The notes: a model not told the origin generated them from the sequence alone. 64,000 bases of DNA from Castor canadensis (GCF_047511655.1 NC_133390.1:131183583-131247582), one strand, 5' to 3'. Shown: positions 24,291 through 36,969, numbered from the stretch's first letter. Numbers and translations: made by a program.

Positions 24291-24539
24291 GTTTTAACTT
24301 TTCCAAGAAAACTTTTTGTTCTGTGAGCATTTGTTTGTTGAAGTACCCCTGTTCTTTTTTTCATTATTACATACCTTTCCTTATCTCCCTGCAGATATTA
24401 ATGGTGGTTATTTTTTCTTGTACATATGTTCTATTCTTCAGAATCCCTTTTCTGTGTATGATTTTTGCTTTGTTCCCTTTGTTAGGGATTTTCTTCAGAT
24501 ACTTACTGGCTTATGACTAAGACTAGGGAGCCTGACGTC

Positions 24540-24930
24540 CACCTATAAAGTACTCGTTGAATAAACTATGGTACATCTGCACCATAGGGAATTATGCATC
24601 TGTACTAAGAAATGAGGAGTACTTGTATATAATACTATGAATTGATGGCCAAGAAATATTAAGTAGGAAAAATCCAGGTGGAACTATGTTTACAGTATGC
24701 TTCCTTTTGGAGAAAAGATGGGGAGCTGGATATTTTTGTGTATTTGCTTATATTTTCTGAAAGAAACAATGGAAAGAAAGTCAAAACTAAGACACATGGC
24801 TACTTATAAGGAAGAATGCGGTAAAGGAGAATGAAAGAAGCTAGATTTCTTTGAATGTACCTTGTTGTATAGCTTTGCCTTTGGAACCATGTAAGCACTT
24901 ATCAGAATTGAAAAGTTATATTTAAATTTT
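24540..24930 (+). mobile_element. Old L1M 3' end
   Basis: It contains gaataaactatggtacatct and later a 3' UTR-like stretch similar to the ends of other L1M pieces in the window. It is heavily mutated. Confidence 0.55.
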
Positions 24931-24944
24931 AAAGGTATTTCTGA

Positions 24945-25025
24945 TAAACTGGGGGTGGAGCACGTCTGTAATCCCAGCACCTGAGAAGCAGAGGCAGGAC
25001 GATTTTGAGTTCAAGACCATTTTAG
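24945..25025 (+). repeat. B1-like SINE fragment
   Basis: It reads gcacgtctgtaatcccagca ... gagttcaagacc and breaks off early. Confidence 0.65.
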
Positions 25026-25084
25026 AATAATCCCACAAAAATTTCATGTGACTTTAACACAATATTTTCAAGCAATATTATGAA

Positions 25085-25645
25085 AAACAAGTCACACTAA
25101 GGGAGGTCACTAACGGGAAAGGGAGGATAAAGAAAAGAAGTTAAGAAGGTGAATATGGTTGATGTACTTTCTATAAGTATGAATATAGAATTTTTAAACC
25201 TGTTGAAATCACATAAGAAGGGGACTAAGGCAAAAAGGTGAAAAATAGAGGGCACAAACCAATTTGGGTTTTAATACATATATAAATGGAAATGTCACAA
25301 GAAAACTCCCTGTAGAGTTATCTTAAACAAACAAAAATGCCTTTTTTCAAAAATGGAGAACAAGAAGGTAAAACAGATCCCGCCTGGAGAATGGTACCAG
25401 TAGGAAGGGAGAGGATATAATGAAAGGGCGAATATGGTGGAAATATATACTCATCTATGAAAATGGAAAAGTGAGACCCATTGAAACTATTGCAAGAATG
25501 GGGGGAAGGAGAGGGATGAAGAAGAATGGCAGTGAGGGTGAATTTAACTATGGTATATTGTGAGCACTTTAAAAAATATTACAGCATACCCTCAGTGCAA
25601 CAATAATATGATAATAAAAATTTAAAAAGAAAAAAAATTTAAAAA
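25085..25645 (+). mobile_element. Dispersed retroelement 'A', longest copy
   Basis: The right half (about 25420-25630) aligns with the insertion at 6816-7018: gaatatggtggaaatatata, gaaactattgcaagaatgg, caacaataatatgataataa. The left half extends the family upstream by over 300 bp. It ends in an A-rich tail that expanded into an AAATTTAAAAAG tandem (25618-25670). There is no ORF. It is most likely a LINE 3' UTR. Confidence 0.6.
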
Positions 25646-26394
25646 GAAAAGAAAATTTAAAAAGAAAGAGAGGAGAATAGGAAGGTAATGGAGGGGTGAA
25701 CTTGTTCAAGTTATACTGTATGCATGTGTGGAATTATCACCATGTAATCCTCTCATATTCATTATGGTAAATCAAAAATAAAATTTTTAAAAATAAAATA
25801 CAGTATTTTGACTAATGGGATGTATATAAGGAAAAATAAAAGAATCTATAAAAAATCTTGAGTTTAATAGCCATTACTAAGTAATACCGGTATGTTATTT
25901 TTAAACTTTTAATTAAAATATTAATATTTTCATTACTAATGTGTATAAAATAGAATAAGTAAACATTAGTTATCATGTCATTCAGAACCAAATTTTCACA
26001 CTAAGAAAAGAAATACAAATATAAATCAAAAGAAAGAATTCAGTAATTCTGAAAACTGAATTGAAAATGTCAATATGAACTTAATGGTTGATACTGAGTT
26101 CATATTGATAGGGACTTTACTAATTTTGGCCATTTTGGAGGTGATGCAGTATTGCTGATTTCAATAAAAATGTACACCCTAGCACTCAGGATGTGTTCTG
26201 CAAACACCATGCCTCTGTACAAGAAACCAAGACTCTTCAAAGAAAATCACTACTTTCAAGTCTAGGGCAATAATGTACAAGTTGAACCTGGGGCATTTTG
26301 TTGTTTCGATAAACAAGACATCACAAAAGAGTAATGGGGCTATGTCAAAAGGATCCTGCAACCATGGAAAATTTAAGCATTGAAAAGAAAAATC

Positions 26395-26612
26395 TTAGCC
26401 AGGTGCTGATGGCTCACGCCCGCAATCCCAGCTACTCAGAAAGAAATCAGGAGGATTGAGGTTCAAAACCAGCCCCAGGCAAATAGTTCAAGAGACCCTA
26501 CCTCAAAAATACCTAACACAAAAAAAGGGCTGGTGGATGGTAAACCACTTGCCTAGAAAGTGTGAGGCCCTGAGTTCAAACCCCAGTTCTGCCAAAAAAA
26601 AAAAAAAAGGAA
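26395..26612 (+). repeat. Dimeric SINE
   Basis: It has a B1-like half (gatggctcacgcccgcaatc) and an ID half (aggccctgagttcaaacccc), with a tail of about 14 A. Confidence 0.85.
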
Positions 26613-26621
26613 AGAAAAATC

Positions 26622-26745
26622 TTAGCCGAGAGTGGTGGTACACACCTATAATCCAAAAATACAGAAGGCTGAGCCAGGAGAATCTTGAGTTCAAGATCAG
26701 CCTGGACTAAATAGTGAGACCCTATCTCAAAAAAAGAAAAACAGA
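26622..26745 (+). repeat. B1-like SINE
   Basis: It reads gccgagagtggtggtacac ... gtgagaccctatctcaaaa. Confidence 0.8.
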
Positions 26746-26834
26746 AAAAAAGCCTAATTCTCTAATTCTTTCTGCCCTTATTTATAATTCTTCTTATCTA
26801 GTGGTAAGTTTTGTTATTTAATGTGTTAATAAAG

Positions 26835-26970
26835 ACAAGCTGGATGCAGTGGTGCCACCCATAGTCCCACCTACTCAAAAGGCTGAGAGCAGAGGATCAC
26901 TTGAGCTCATGGGCTCAAGACCAGCCTGGGCAACATAGTGAAACCCCATTTTTAAAATAAATAAAATTTA
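26835..26970 (+). repeat. B1/Alu-like SINE
   Basis: It reads gatcacttgagctcatgggc, then gaccagcctgggcaacatag, very close to the 7SL core shared by B1 and Alu. Confidence 0.75.
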
Positions 26971-27299
26971 AAAGAATATATAGTATCTCCACAAATTATA
27001 GTTTCTTAATATTTTGGGACTTATAATTCAATATCAACAGTTTTATCTGTTATCCTATGCAATTTATTTTATACATTTAAAAATACTGTCCAGGAGTCAA
27101 TCCAATTGGTAAAGGGGTCCATGACACATAAAAGGTTAAACATTTCCGTTTTGATTTAAATATCAATGTGATGCAAAGAAAACAGAGAAACATATCACAA
27201 GGACAAAATGAATATGCAACCAACCAAATCCACAGCATGAAAACTTCAAAGGGCAAATGACTTGCTTTCTTCACCAAGCAAATGGCATTAAAAATCAAA

Positions 27300-27530
27300 A
27301 GGCTGGTGTGATGACTTAGGCCAATTTTCAGTTCGAGACCAGCCTGAGCAAAAAGTTCTCGAGACCCTATCTCAACCAATAGCTGGACATGGTGGTGCAC
27401 ACCTGACATCCCAGCCATGAGGGGAAGCACAAATAGGAGGATTGCAGTCCAGTCATAAAGTGAGAACTTATCTCAAAAATAAAGCAGAAAGAGCTGGGAG
27501 TGTGTCTCAAGTGGTAAAGCACTTCTCAAA
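27300..27530 (+). repeat. Compound SINE
   Basis: B1-like pieces (gttcgagaccagcctgagc; gctggacatggtggtgcac) are followed by a shortened ID unit (gtgtctcaagtggtaaagc). Confidence 0.7.
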
Positions 27531-27732
27531 TGAACTCCTTAAATGAACTTTCAACCCAAGCTTCCTTATATTTAGGTCCTTTCTTAACCCATTTTCAGAA
27601 ATATCTGGTGCCAACTGCTCTTGAGACTTCATGGTTCTACTATGTAAATGGATGGCTCTAAGCTTTCCCCACTGCCACCAGTTCAATTACATTTGCTAAG
27701 TCATTTCCCACTCTTCTAATAGCTTTTGTTTT

Positions 27733-27812
27733 TTTCAGTACTGAAGACTGAATCCAGGACCTTGTGCATACTAAACAAGCACTACAACACTTGAGCCATA
27801 CCTCCTAACGCT
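27733..27812 (-). repeat. ID-like SINE, reverse orientation
   Basis: The complement of the ID unit: ccaggaccttgtgcatact, then cacttgagccata. Confidence 0.65.
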
Positions 27813-28671
27813 TCTAATATTTCTAACTTCCAAGCTTTTGTTGGCATTGCGTTATCTCCTGTTCTCTCTCTCTGGATGGCCTTTAAAAAATTCCTTTATT
27901 ATAGTTTTAGTGGAGTTGCAGAAGAAAAATGCAAATTGAACTTGTGTTCAATCTGCTATGTGCTCCAATATAAGTGGCTGGAAGGCCTACCCTTGGAGAA
28001 TGTGTTCAGTAATGCCATGCCTTTCCATTCCATGTCGCCACTCCCGTGCCCAGCTAGCTATGAGTCTGCACTGTGACACCAAATATCCCTCCTTTATGAC
28101 ATTAGATTGCAGAGCCAGATCAAGGGGTGATTCATCTGGGCCCCTGTCACTCACCTCTGAGAACCCCAAAACTTTACCAGAAAGCTAACAAAGATGAAGG
28201 TGAAGTCTACCAAAATTCTGGGAGAGTCTTACGTAGGATTGGAAAGACTATTTGGGAATGCCTGTTGGTTTGGGGGACAGAAACAAAAAGGGTAGAGAAC
28301 CATGATAAAGGACAAGCTTACCAACAACAGATGGTTACTCAACTGCTTTGCAAGGAAAGTGGGTCCTGTTTCCTAGAGAACTTCTTGCCTATGCAATGCA
28401 TGTGAGTCAAGTCAAAGAGAAATTCTCTAGACCACAGAAGAGATGCTGCCATTCCAGCAGGGTCATCGTCCTCTGTTTCTGCTCATTACTGTTCCACCTC
28501 TCCTGTATGGACAGATTGAACACAGATTTAAAGAGTATGGATTTGAAAAAGCAGGGAAAAGTTGCCCAACCAGGACGTCCACAGGTCTCAATTCTGAGTC
28601 TGTGGCTCCCCCTCACTACAGAATGTTTTGAAGGCCACAGTGTCACCCACACTTCCTTCTGCTTCTCAAAT

Positions 28672-28707
28672 GTGGTTGGTTAGTTGGTTGGTTGATTGGT
28701 TGGTTGA
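28672..28707 (+). repeat. (GGTT)n tandem
   Basis: About nine GGTT units with a few changes. Confidence 0.9.
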
Positions 28708-28959
28708 ATAGTGATAGCTCTTCTCACTTGAAAGGCCCATTTAATAACCTTATCCAACTGAAAATTGGCAGACAATCTTGGAGAGATAAGCAGGCCAGAA
28801 TCATTGTGAAAAATATCAGTGAAAACAAATGACTGTTGAACTATGCCAAATGACCACTTTAGAAAGACCACAGAGCCACATGCCCAGATTGTTCACCAAG
28901 TAAGAAGAAAGAAAAATATTTAGATACATGACCAGGAATATCTTTATCTCTTGTTAAAC

Positions 28960-29420
28960 ATCACATAATGGTGTTTTGTGCATTGCATGTGTGAGATGTT
29001 CATGTAAACAAACCTACTATGCTGCCAGTGATGTAAAAGTATAGTACATGCAATCATGAATTACATAATTGTTACTGGATTATATATTTATTATACTTCT
29101 TATCATTTAGAGCATACTCCTTATAAAAAAAAGGTTTACTGTAAAACAGCATGGTGTATTACAATAGCAGCAGACTCAAACATCTCATAACTACGTCTCT
29201 TGATTGTGTCAAGAGACCACATTAAGTGACTGACCTATGCCACCTAGGTTTGTATAAATACAGTCTATGATGTTTGCACAATGACAAAATACCTAATAAT
29301 GCATTTCTTTTTTTTTTTTATTCATATGTGCATACAAGGCTTGGGTCATTTCTCCCTAATGCATTTCTTAGAACATGGTTTCACCATTGAGCAACATGGG
29401 ATGGTACATAAAGTCAGTTG
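28960..29420. repeat. Ancient interspersed repeat, DNA-transposon-like
   Basis: The text catcacataatggtgttttg ... acctatgccacctaggtttg resembles an old mammalian repeat that is also inserted at 32146-32828. I could not name the family. It is interrupted by the 47-bp L1 insertion at 29310. Confidence 0.4.
29310..29356 (-). mobile_element. Ultra-short L1 insertion (47 bp) with perfect target duplication
   Basis: A poly(T) run is followed by ttcatatgtgcatacaagg and a few more bases, the complement of the extreme 3' end of the young L1 in this window. It is flanked by the perfect 13-bp direct repeat taatgcatttctt (29297-29309 and 29357-29369). The 5' truncation left only about 35 bp of L1 plus the tail. 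Confidence 0.9.
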
Positions 29421-30596
29421 ACTGATTTTAAAAGGAAGCACTTACATAATGCCATGTATAGGAGGAAGTGCAGTTTATTTTTATTGTACATTTATGTTGT
29501 ACTATTTTTAAATCCCTATGACAATGCAGGTTGTTCTCAAACCAGTCCTCTACCAAAAGTAATTATTCCATTTTGCAGAAAGGAAACTAAAGAAATTAAA
29601 GGCTAAGAAGTTTTCTATATAACCAGTTGAGCAAAGAGCTGAAAGTAGAAAACAGAAATTAGTTCGTAATGGGCTTAGTTGTGTTTCTTGGACTCTGAGC
29701 TCAGTCCACCATGGACTTTGATGCTGAAGAATAACATTATTGGAGATCATTGGGGACATTGTATATTATGTCACACATGCATATGCCTATAGATAAATGG
29801 TCTATACATAGGAAAACCACTCTAATGTAAATTCTTCTTTTCATTTTAACTTCAGTAGAGCTGATTCTTACCTGAGAATACCAATTAAATGTGTCAAAGA
29901 TGATAATCACCTATGCTGGTAACATGAGGGGTGAGGGGACAACGAGGATTATTTACAGTCCAACCTCAAGACACATAGATATACATGCTCTCACACAGGT
30001 CCTGTAGGGATACAGCTTGTCATGACTGCAGTCATCTTGCCTACCAGGTGACCTGGTACACATCTCAAACCCTATAGCATTATGATAGTCAGCCAAGTAT
30101 GTTGTGCCAGCTACTGGTGCTTGGATTGTTCCTTAACTAATGTTGGACATGTTAATAGTTTTTTAGAAAGGCCAGATGCATTTTGATTGGTCACAGGCCA
30201 CATTTATCTAGCTTAGCCCTTCCTCTTGTTTTGGGATGTTGTGATCCTCCTGAATTGCTGCCACCTGGACACATTGGCCTGTCAGTCCCTAATAAGTTGC
30301 ACTGTGTGCATTTCTGGATCCATCTGCCTCTGTCTTGAGTCTTTCAGCACCTCTGCCTTTGATGACTGGTTCTCATGCACCAGGACTGGCATTTTCTGAA
30401 ACAGATACATATACCCACCCCTGTATATTCTCACAAACGTACACACAGAGAATAAACAATGAGCATGCTCATTCATGCAGCTAAGACATGCACATGCTCA
30501 CACACACAATACCGTCTTGGTTTCCTCATTTTGAATGATCACAGCTATTCATATTGAACCCAACAATTCTCCATCTAACCCACTGCTCATAGCCTC

Positions 30597-31028
30597 TATT
30601 AGTCAGGCTTTTTGTCACTGAGATAAACTATCTAAAGGAGGAAAGGTTGAGTTTGGCTTACAGTTTCAGAGTTTTTAGTCCATGGTCAGCTGTCTCCATT
30701 GTTTCTGTGCAATGGTGAGATACAACATCATGGCAAAAGGGCATAGAAGAGCAAAGTTACTCGCCTCATGGTGGCCAGGAAGCAGAGAGTGAAATAGGAA
30801 AGAGCCAAGTACAAGATATATCTTTCCAAGGCACCCCCCCACAAGTGACCTACTTCCTCCAGGCCCCGCCCCCATCATCTCCTAAGCATGACATCAAATT
30901 ATGAATCCATCAGTGGAGTAACCCACTGATAAAGTCAGGGCCCTCCAACCACTTCTCAATGACTGGATCCACCAGCTTTCAACATATGAGCCTTTTGGGG
31001 GACATTTAATATCCAAGTCACTACAACC
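30597..31028 (-). mobile_element. MaLR-type LTR, reverse orientation
   Basis: The ends attagtcaggctttttgtca and gggggacatttaatatccaa, and the internal text (catggtggccaggaagcag), match the layout of an ERVL-MaLR LTR read backwards. It is about 430 bp, a normal solo-LTR length. Confidence 0.6.
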
Positions 31029-31139
31029 TCTGAGCCCGTCTTGACAAAAATACCTATCAGTAGCCTTCATCCTCCCACTTGTACTGTTTACTACACCCAC
31101 CTGGGCAGGTTAACCCAGGTGCCTCTCACTCTCTTACAA

Positions 31140-31325
31140 CAGAGGTCCTCACCAGGGATGATTTTCTACCCAGTGGACAATTGGCAACGTCTGAAAACTT
31201 TTTCAGTGCCACTGGCGTCTGCCACCATTGTTGCTGCTGAACATCCTACAATGCATGGTGATTCTCCCACAGCACAGAATTATCCAGCCCAAAATATCAG
31301 TAGTACCAAGGTTTGGAAACCTTCT
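31140..31325 (+). mobile_element. MER20-type hAT-Charlie fossil
   Basis: It contains ggacaattggcaacgtctga, gaacatcctacaatgcatgg and gaattatccagcccaaaata in MER20 order. Confidence 0.8.
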
Positions 31326-31634
31326 TAGGAGCAATGGAAGATAGTCCTGCTCTTAGCCACCTGCTATAAACTATCCAGAGATGATTAGCCTTGGTTTGTA
31401 TCATGAGAACTCAACCCTGGACACAGGATCCACAGGGCCAGGTTGGGTAGGCACCTATCCAAGGACAGCCAGTATAAAGAGTAGCCAGTTCTTCCTGCGG
31501 TGAACTGACAAGAAAGCTGTCCACATGAGGACCATAGTGAACTACTGGGCCAGACTATCTCTTAGCAATCTGAACTAGAGGTTAGGGTAGAGAGCCAGGG
31601 AAATTGGTACTGCAAACAAAAGATGAAAAATAAT

Positions 31635-31708
31635 GGGAGAAGGGCTGGGGATGTACCTCAGTGATTATTTGTCTAGCATGCACAAGGCCCTGGTTTCTAT
31701 CCTCAGTA

Positions 31709-31740
<32 letters not shown>
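31635..31740 (+). repeat. ID-like SINE with (CA)n tail
   Basis: The tRNA-derived unit (gctggggatgtacctcagtg) ends in a (CA)15 tract (31709-31739) in place of an A tail. Confidence 0.8.
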
Positions 31741-31741
<1 letters not shown>

Positions 31742-32047
31742 TAATGATGAGAGAAGGCAGCTTTGGGAGCCATTAAAATCACAGTCACCCAAAGCCACCA
31801 GGTAGAGAAAGAGACCCACAGAATAAAGACAGGTAGTTGGAAAGGAGCAGGGGTTGTGGAAGCACATGCAGAGTGACTGGGGCATTATGACGTTAGATGA
31901 GCAGTAGACTTTTGATTGTTAGTAAGAGTCGATGAGAACCAAGCTACCTTAAGGAAACATCCATCTTACTCCCAATTTGCAAGAGGGAGTTTCCAAGGAC
32001 CTGTAAATCCTACCTCTCTTATCAATACCTCTGACCTCATTTAGACC

Positions 32048-33145
32048 CTGTCATGGATTGAGTTGTGTTCCTCAGTAAAGATATGTTGAAGTCTTCACCC
32101 CCAACACCTCAGAATGTGCCCCTGTTTGGAAATATAGTCATGAGACACTTAACACTGGACATATGTTCTGAGAATGCATAATTAGGCAATTTCTATCATG
32201 TTTGAACATAATAGAGTATGCTTACCCAAACCTGGATGGTAGAGCCTACCATGCACCTAAGATATGTGATATATATACTACATATATATAGTATATATAA
32301 CCATATATTGTATATACAGTTAAATGATATATATATATCATACATATGATTATATGCTATGTATGATGTAAAGGTATGTACATGTAATGCTATATGGCAT
32401 AGATATGTGATATGATGCAATCAAGAGACACAATAAACACATTTATGAAACTGCTGCCAGCGTAATACAGTACACTGCTTTACAGTAGACTTTTTTATTT
32501 AAGAAGTATACTCTAAAATAATGACCAAAGATGTGATATAGTAAATATACAAACCAGTAACAAAGTTGTTCATTATCATTATCAAGAATTATGCATTATA
32601 CAAAATTGTATATGCCATACTTTTATACTATTAGCAAAGCAGCAGATTTGTTTACACCAGAATTACCACAGATATGTGAGGAATGCCTTCTGCTAGGACA
32701 TTATAATAGCCACAATGTCACTAGATGATTCGAACTTTTCAGATTCATTATAGTCTTATGGGACTACCAGTATATATGTAGTTCATTGTTGACTAAAATG
32801 TTATTATGCATGCAAGATCGTATTGTTGCAGATATAAATAGCTAAAATAAGGTCATACTCAGTATGACTGGTGTCCTTATAAAAAGACAACCATGTAAAG
32901 ACATAGACATACATGGAAACAGAAATTCTGTAATGTATATGCAAGCCAAGGAATGCCAAGGATTGCTAGTCTGAGCAGAAACTAGGAGAGAGGCATGCAA
33001 CAGATTCTTCCTCAGAGTCCTCAGAAGTCACCAGTCCTACTGACATTTTGGTTTTGGCCTTGTAGCCTCCAGGACAGTGAGAAATTAAAATTTCTGTTGT
33101 TATAAATATGCATTTGTAGTTCTTTGGTACAACAAACTGAGCAAA
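32048..33145 (+). mobile_element. MaLR/MLT-type LTR, split by an older-type insertion
   Basis: The left block (32048-32145: gtcatggattgagttgtgtt ... cctcagaatgtg) and the right block (32829-33145: aataaggtcatactcagtat, ggtgtccttataaaaaga, gtagcctccaggacagtgag) are consecutive parts of one LTR of the MLT/MST kind. The gap is filled by the insertion described next. Confidence 0.65.
32146..32828. repeat. Interspersed repeat inserted in the MaLR LTR
   Basis: It begins tgagacacttaacactgg, contains an AT-rich ATAT block (about 32260-32420) and ends near gttgactaaaatgttattat. It resembles an old mammalian repeat whose family I cannot name, probably the same as at 28960. Confidence 0.45.
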
Positions 33146-34554
33146 TTAACTCCCTTAAATGCGGTAACCCAAATACATCCCATTCCTGTCATCACTTTAG
33201 TCTTGGTCCTGGACTTTATGAGATTCCAGGATTCTGACTGTCCTCTGACTATGCCTCCTCCTGGGAGGTAAGGAGTCTACTCACCCATGGAGCTATGCCA
33301 TCCAGAGTCTACATTTTCCTTCTAGACCATGTTCTCAGTACCTACAACCCTATAATTTCCTGACAAAGTAGCTCTAAGATTCGTGTAAGAGTCTGGTCTA
33401 GCCTGATTCTTGAATCTATTCTCCTGAAATTGGATCAAGTACCTGTATGATACCCCTGGCCCAAAGGGTAGCCAAGGTGCATCTGTTGCCAGGGATTTGA
33501 GGAGTATGGGCAGAACCTGGACTTGTGGGCTGGGGTGTCCACACACGTGTACACCTTATTCTGTGGGACAGAGGTGAGGCTAGAAAGACAAAGAGGGGAG
33601 GCTGTGAGCTATCAGTCTCCATTTGTACTCTTGTTTGGGCCTGTGTGCCAGAGATGGATCTACACTTTCACCCTCATGGACCAGGGTAATGCCCAAGGCA
33701 GGGGTCTTGAGAATGGTTGTTCATAACTCTGTCACTTCATTTCTCTCCTGTGTTCTGACCCCTTCTCTGGGTGGCACGCTACCTAACCAACCTCAGCAGC
33801 TGGGCCAGCTACAGCTCTCTGGCCCTCTTTCCGCTTCCTTCCTGCCCCAGGAAGGGATTCTGCACCAGGCTTCCTAAGAATCCTAGCGAACTCCTGTAAG
33901 TGAAGCCACCAAATGCGTCAACACATAGGTCACAAATTTAGCTGCCTACAGAGCAAGTGATTAGAGTGGATGTGGCCAGGTGTGAGTACCGGGGGAAGTA
34001 ACGTCTGCAGCAAATCTACTACTAAAGCGGCTATTGTTGGCATAGAGACTGGATAGGGGCTTGATGTCAAAAATCAAAATCATTTGAACTTTTTTTTTTT
34101 TTTGAGAGCAAGAACCTGGAAAAACTTGATTTTATTATGTAAAAGGTGAAAGTTCTACTAATTGAAAGTTTTGATACAGTGTCCACCAAGTAAAACCCAG
34201 CCACAGATCAACCAGATAGGTTGGCAAGCTTATTACCAGTAATAAAGTCAAACCAGACCTAGTTGGTAAGATGAGGCAAACTCCTTTTGGAGTTTGAAGA
34301 ACTAATGGATTTCATATGTTGTTGTTTTTGCAGCCTGATAAAGTCTTTCACCCTTTTCCATCTGGCAAACTCCAAAAGTCCCTGTATCTTTATCATCTTT
34401 ATCATCATCTCCATGGTATACCTTAACTAACCCAATCATCCAGTCCAGCCTTTCCATTTTCACCACTTTACCTTCACTGCTCCTCAGTCTGTTACAGCCT
34501 TTGCCACATTAGGTTTTTTGTTTGTTTGTTTTGTTTCTTGGGGTTTTTTGCCCC

Positions 34555-34790
34555 ATTTATATATAATAGCATATATTAGTTGTACACATGGGTTTTATTG
34601 TGATATTTCATCATATGTACATATGATGTACCAGATCAAATTCACTCCATCACTTCCCCCCTTCTTAAAACAATTTCAACAACACGTTTTCATACATGTG
34701 TATAAAGTATTTCCATCATGTTCCCTCCCTGCCCCCCTCCATTCACTCTCCCCATTCCTATGCCACATTGTTTTGTAACTGTCATCTACA
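34555..34790 (-). repeat. Dispersed repeat 'B', second copy
   Basis: It has the same order of motifs as 6556-6707: AT-rich gcatatattagttgtacac, then ccagatcaaattcactcc, then a pyrimidine-rich end. Confidence 0.5.
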
Positions 34791-34969
34791 GTGAGCACCT
34801 CAAAGTCTCAAATAACTAGTGTATATCAGTCATGAAGCCAGTGTCCCCAAACTATAAGACATAATTCCAAGTTAATATTCATTACAGTACATTCATCGTC
34901 AAGGGAAATTAGAAGTGGAGCAAAACAGTGCCCAGCAGAATGGCTAAGAAATTTGGAATTTGCATCTGA

Positions 34970-35590
34970 ACTGGGAAACTGTTTCTCCTGGGCGGGATGA
35001 GGACAAAGGAACCGAAGGTCTGCGGTGGGCTCTGCTGAGGACGGTGTGCTGGAGTAAGACAGCGAGTAAAACGGTGATTGAAACGGCGTTTAAAGGGCAG
35101 CGGGAGTGGGGGCCACTGGTGGAGGACGACCGGAATATAGGGTGAGGGGAATCAGAACGAGCTACCGGGTGCCAGTGGCTCACTCCTATAATCCTAGCTA
35201 CTCAGGAGACAGAGATCACAGGACGATCACGGTTCGAAATCAGCTGGGGCAAATAGTTTGTGAGCACCCTATCTCGAAAATACCTAACACAAAAAAAGGG
35301 GGGCTGGTGGAGTGGCTCAAGGTGAGGGCCATGAGTTCAAGCCCCAGTACCGAAGAAAGAAAAAAAAAAAAAAAAAAAAAAAAGAACGTGCTGCTGCCGG
35401 CCGCCTGGAGCGGCCAAGCTTGCCAAGGCTTTTGTGTACCACGGTGAGAAGTGGGCCAGGTCCAGGAGGAATGGCTGCCGGGAGCGAGGTCTGCCGCGCC
35501 CCCGTGAGGCGGGAGCGCGCACTACACCAGCGACCGGCTGGAGGTGGAAAGGACCCCGGACCCAGTATAGCTAGGTCTAACTGCCAGGGT
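34970..35590. other. Unidentified CpG-rich patch split by a SINE
   Basis: Two blocks, 34970-35163 and 35383-35580, are rich in CpG and G+C in an AT-rich neighbourhood. They were one block before the SINE at 35164-35382 inserted. CpGs are not decayed, suggesting a young insertion or a sequence kept unmethylated. Possible readings are a retrocopy of a GC-rich mRNA or an orphan CpG island. No frame is open across both blocks and I recognise no protein. Confidence 0.5.
35164..35382 (+). repeat. Dimeric SINE with target duplication
   Basis: A full B1-like + ID-like dimer ending in a long A tail. It is flanked by agaacgagct (35154-35163) and agaacgtgct (35383-35392), a 10-bp duplication with one difference. 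Confidence 0.85.
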
Positions 35591-36394
35591 GCTAAACATT
35601 ACTCAGAGATTTCCCTTACATCAGTTAAGGTCAAGCAGAAGACCATGTGTCCTTCATTTCACCCCTCCCTCCATATGCTTCCTCCTTTACTCATTTGTAA
35701 CTCACAAGTTTCATTCATCTCCTACAAGGCCTTGCACGTTTAGGTGCTTAACCAACCTTTGCTTAGTGGATTATATCTTCTAGAAAATTTGTTTTAAGCT
35801 CCAAAAACATTTTTTCATCTTTTCAGAAAACTAAGTAAAAATATGTCACCCTAATCCTATCACCCTAAAATAGTCACTATTGGTTAGCAAATGATTCAAA
35901 AGAACTAGGCTTCTTCATGCTCTCCATGGACCATTAGCCATTTAAAATTATTGGATACTATATAAAAATAAGGAAAGAGATTTGTTTCTGGTTAAATAAG
36001 AAACAGTTCCACTTAGGATGCTTTTGGCTTTAAGTAACAGAACTCAACTCAAATTAGCATAAATGGAGATATACCTGCCCTTATACTGAAAAGTTCAGAT
36101 AGTGTGGGATTCACACACAGCCTGTTTGGAGCCTTATCCATAGGGGGATTGACCTCCATGGTGACAAGATATCAGCTAGGAAAGATGTATGCACCCCAGA
36201 GTAAAACCCTCCCCTTATAATATCTGGCCTCCATCTAGTCAGACATACTATCTCAGTCAGCCTTCCTCGCTCCTCATTATTAGATATAACTAGTCAACCA
36301 AGAGACTGCACACATTTGAGGGAAACCTATACATGAAAGACAAAGGTAAATAAACAAACAAAATGACCCCAGAGGGGATAAAGATGAATAAGGA

Positions 36395-36610
36395 TATAGA
36401 AAAAAAATTTTTTTTGCAGTATTAGGGCTTGAACTCAGGGCCTTCACCTTGAGCCACTCCACCAGCCCTTTTTGTGGTGGGTATTTTCGAGATAGGGTCT
36501 CTTGAAGTATTTGCCTGGGCTGGCTTCTAACTGCAATCCTGAGTTTGCCTGTGATCTCTGCCTCCTGAGTAGCTGAAATTTACAGGCATGAGCCACTGGT
36601 ACCCAGCAGA
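36395..36610 (-). repeat. Dimeric SINE, reverse orientation
   Basis: It reads agtattagggcttgaactca, then ccttgagccactccaccagc, then the B1-like complement ending gagccactggtacccagc. Confidence 0.85.
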
Positions 36611-36969
36611 GACCCAGGAATATTCATTGCAGCACTTTAAAAAAAAAACAAACTTGGTAACAGCCCAAACATCAGTCAATAAAGAAATAAAACAAGCCCC
36701 CTTCCAAACAAAACCCAAGAAAAACCAGTAGTGTGGATATTTCTAAAAAGGACCAAGGGCATTGTGATTGAAAAAGGTTCTAGAGTCTTTGGCCAAATTG
36801 CATTTTATGGCTTGGGTGAAGGCTATAACAATTCATTAAGATACACATTTTTGTGTATGTACTTTTCTGCATATATGTGTTCTATTTCATAATTTTAAAA
36901 CATTTAAAAAATGAATTACTGGAGCAAATCTTCAAAGTTCTATGGCAAAATTGAACTTAAAAATCTACA

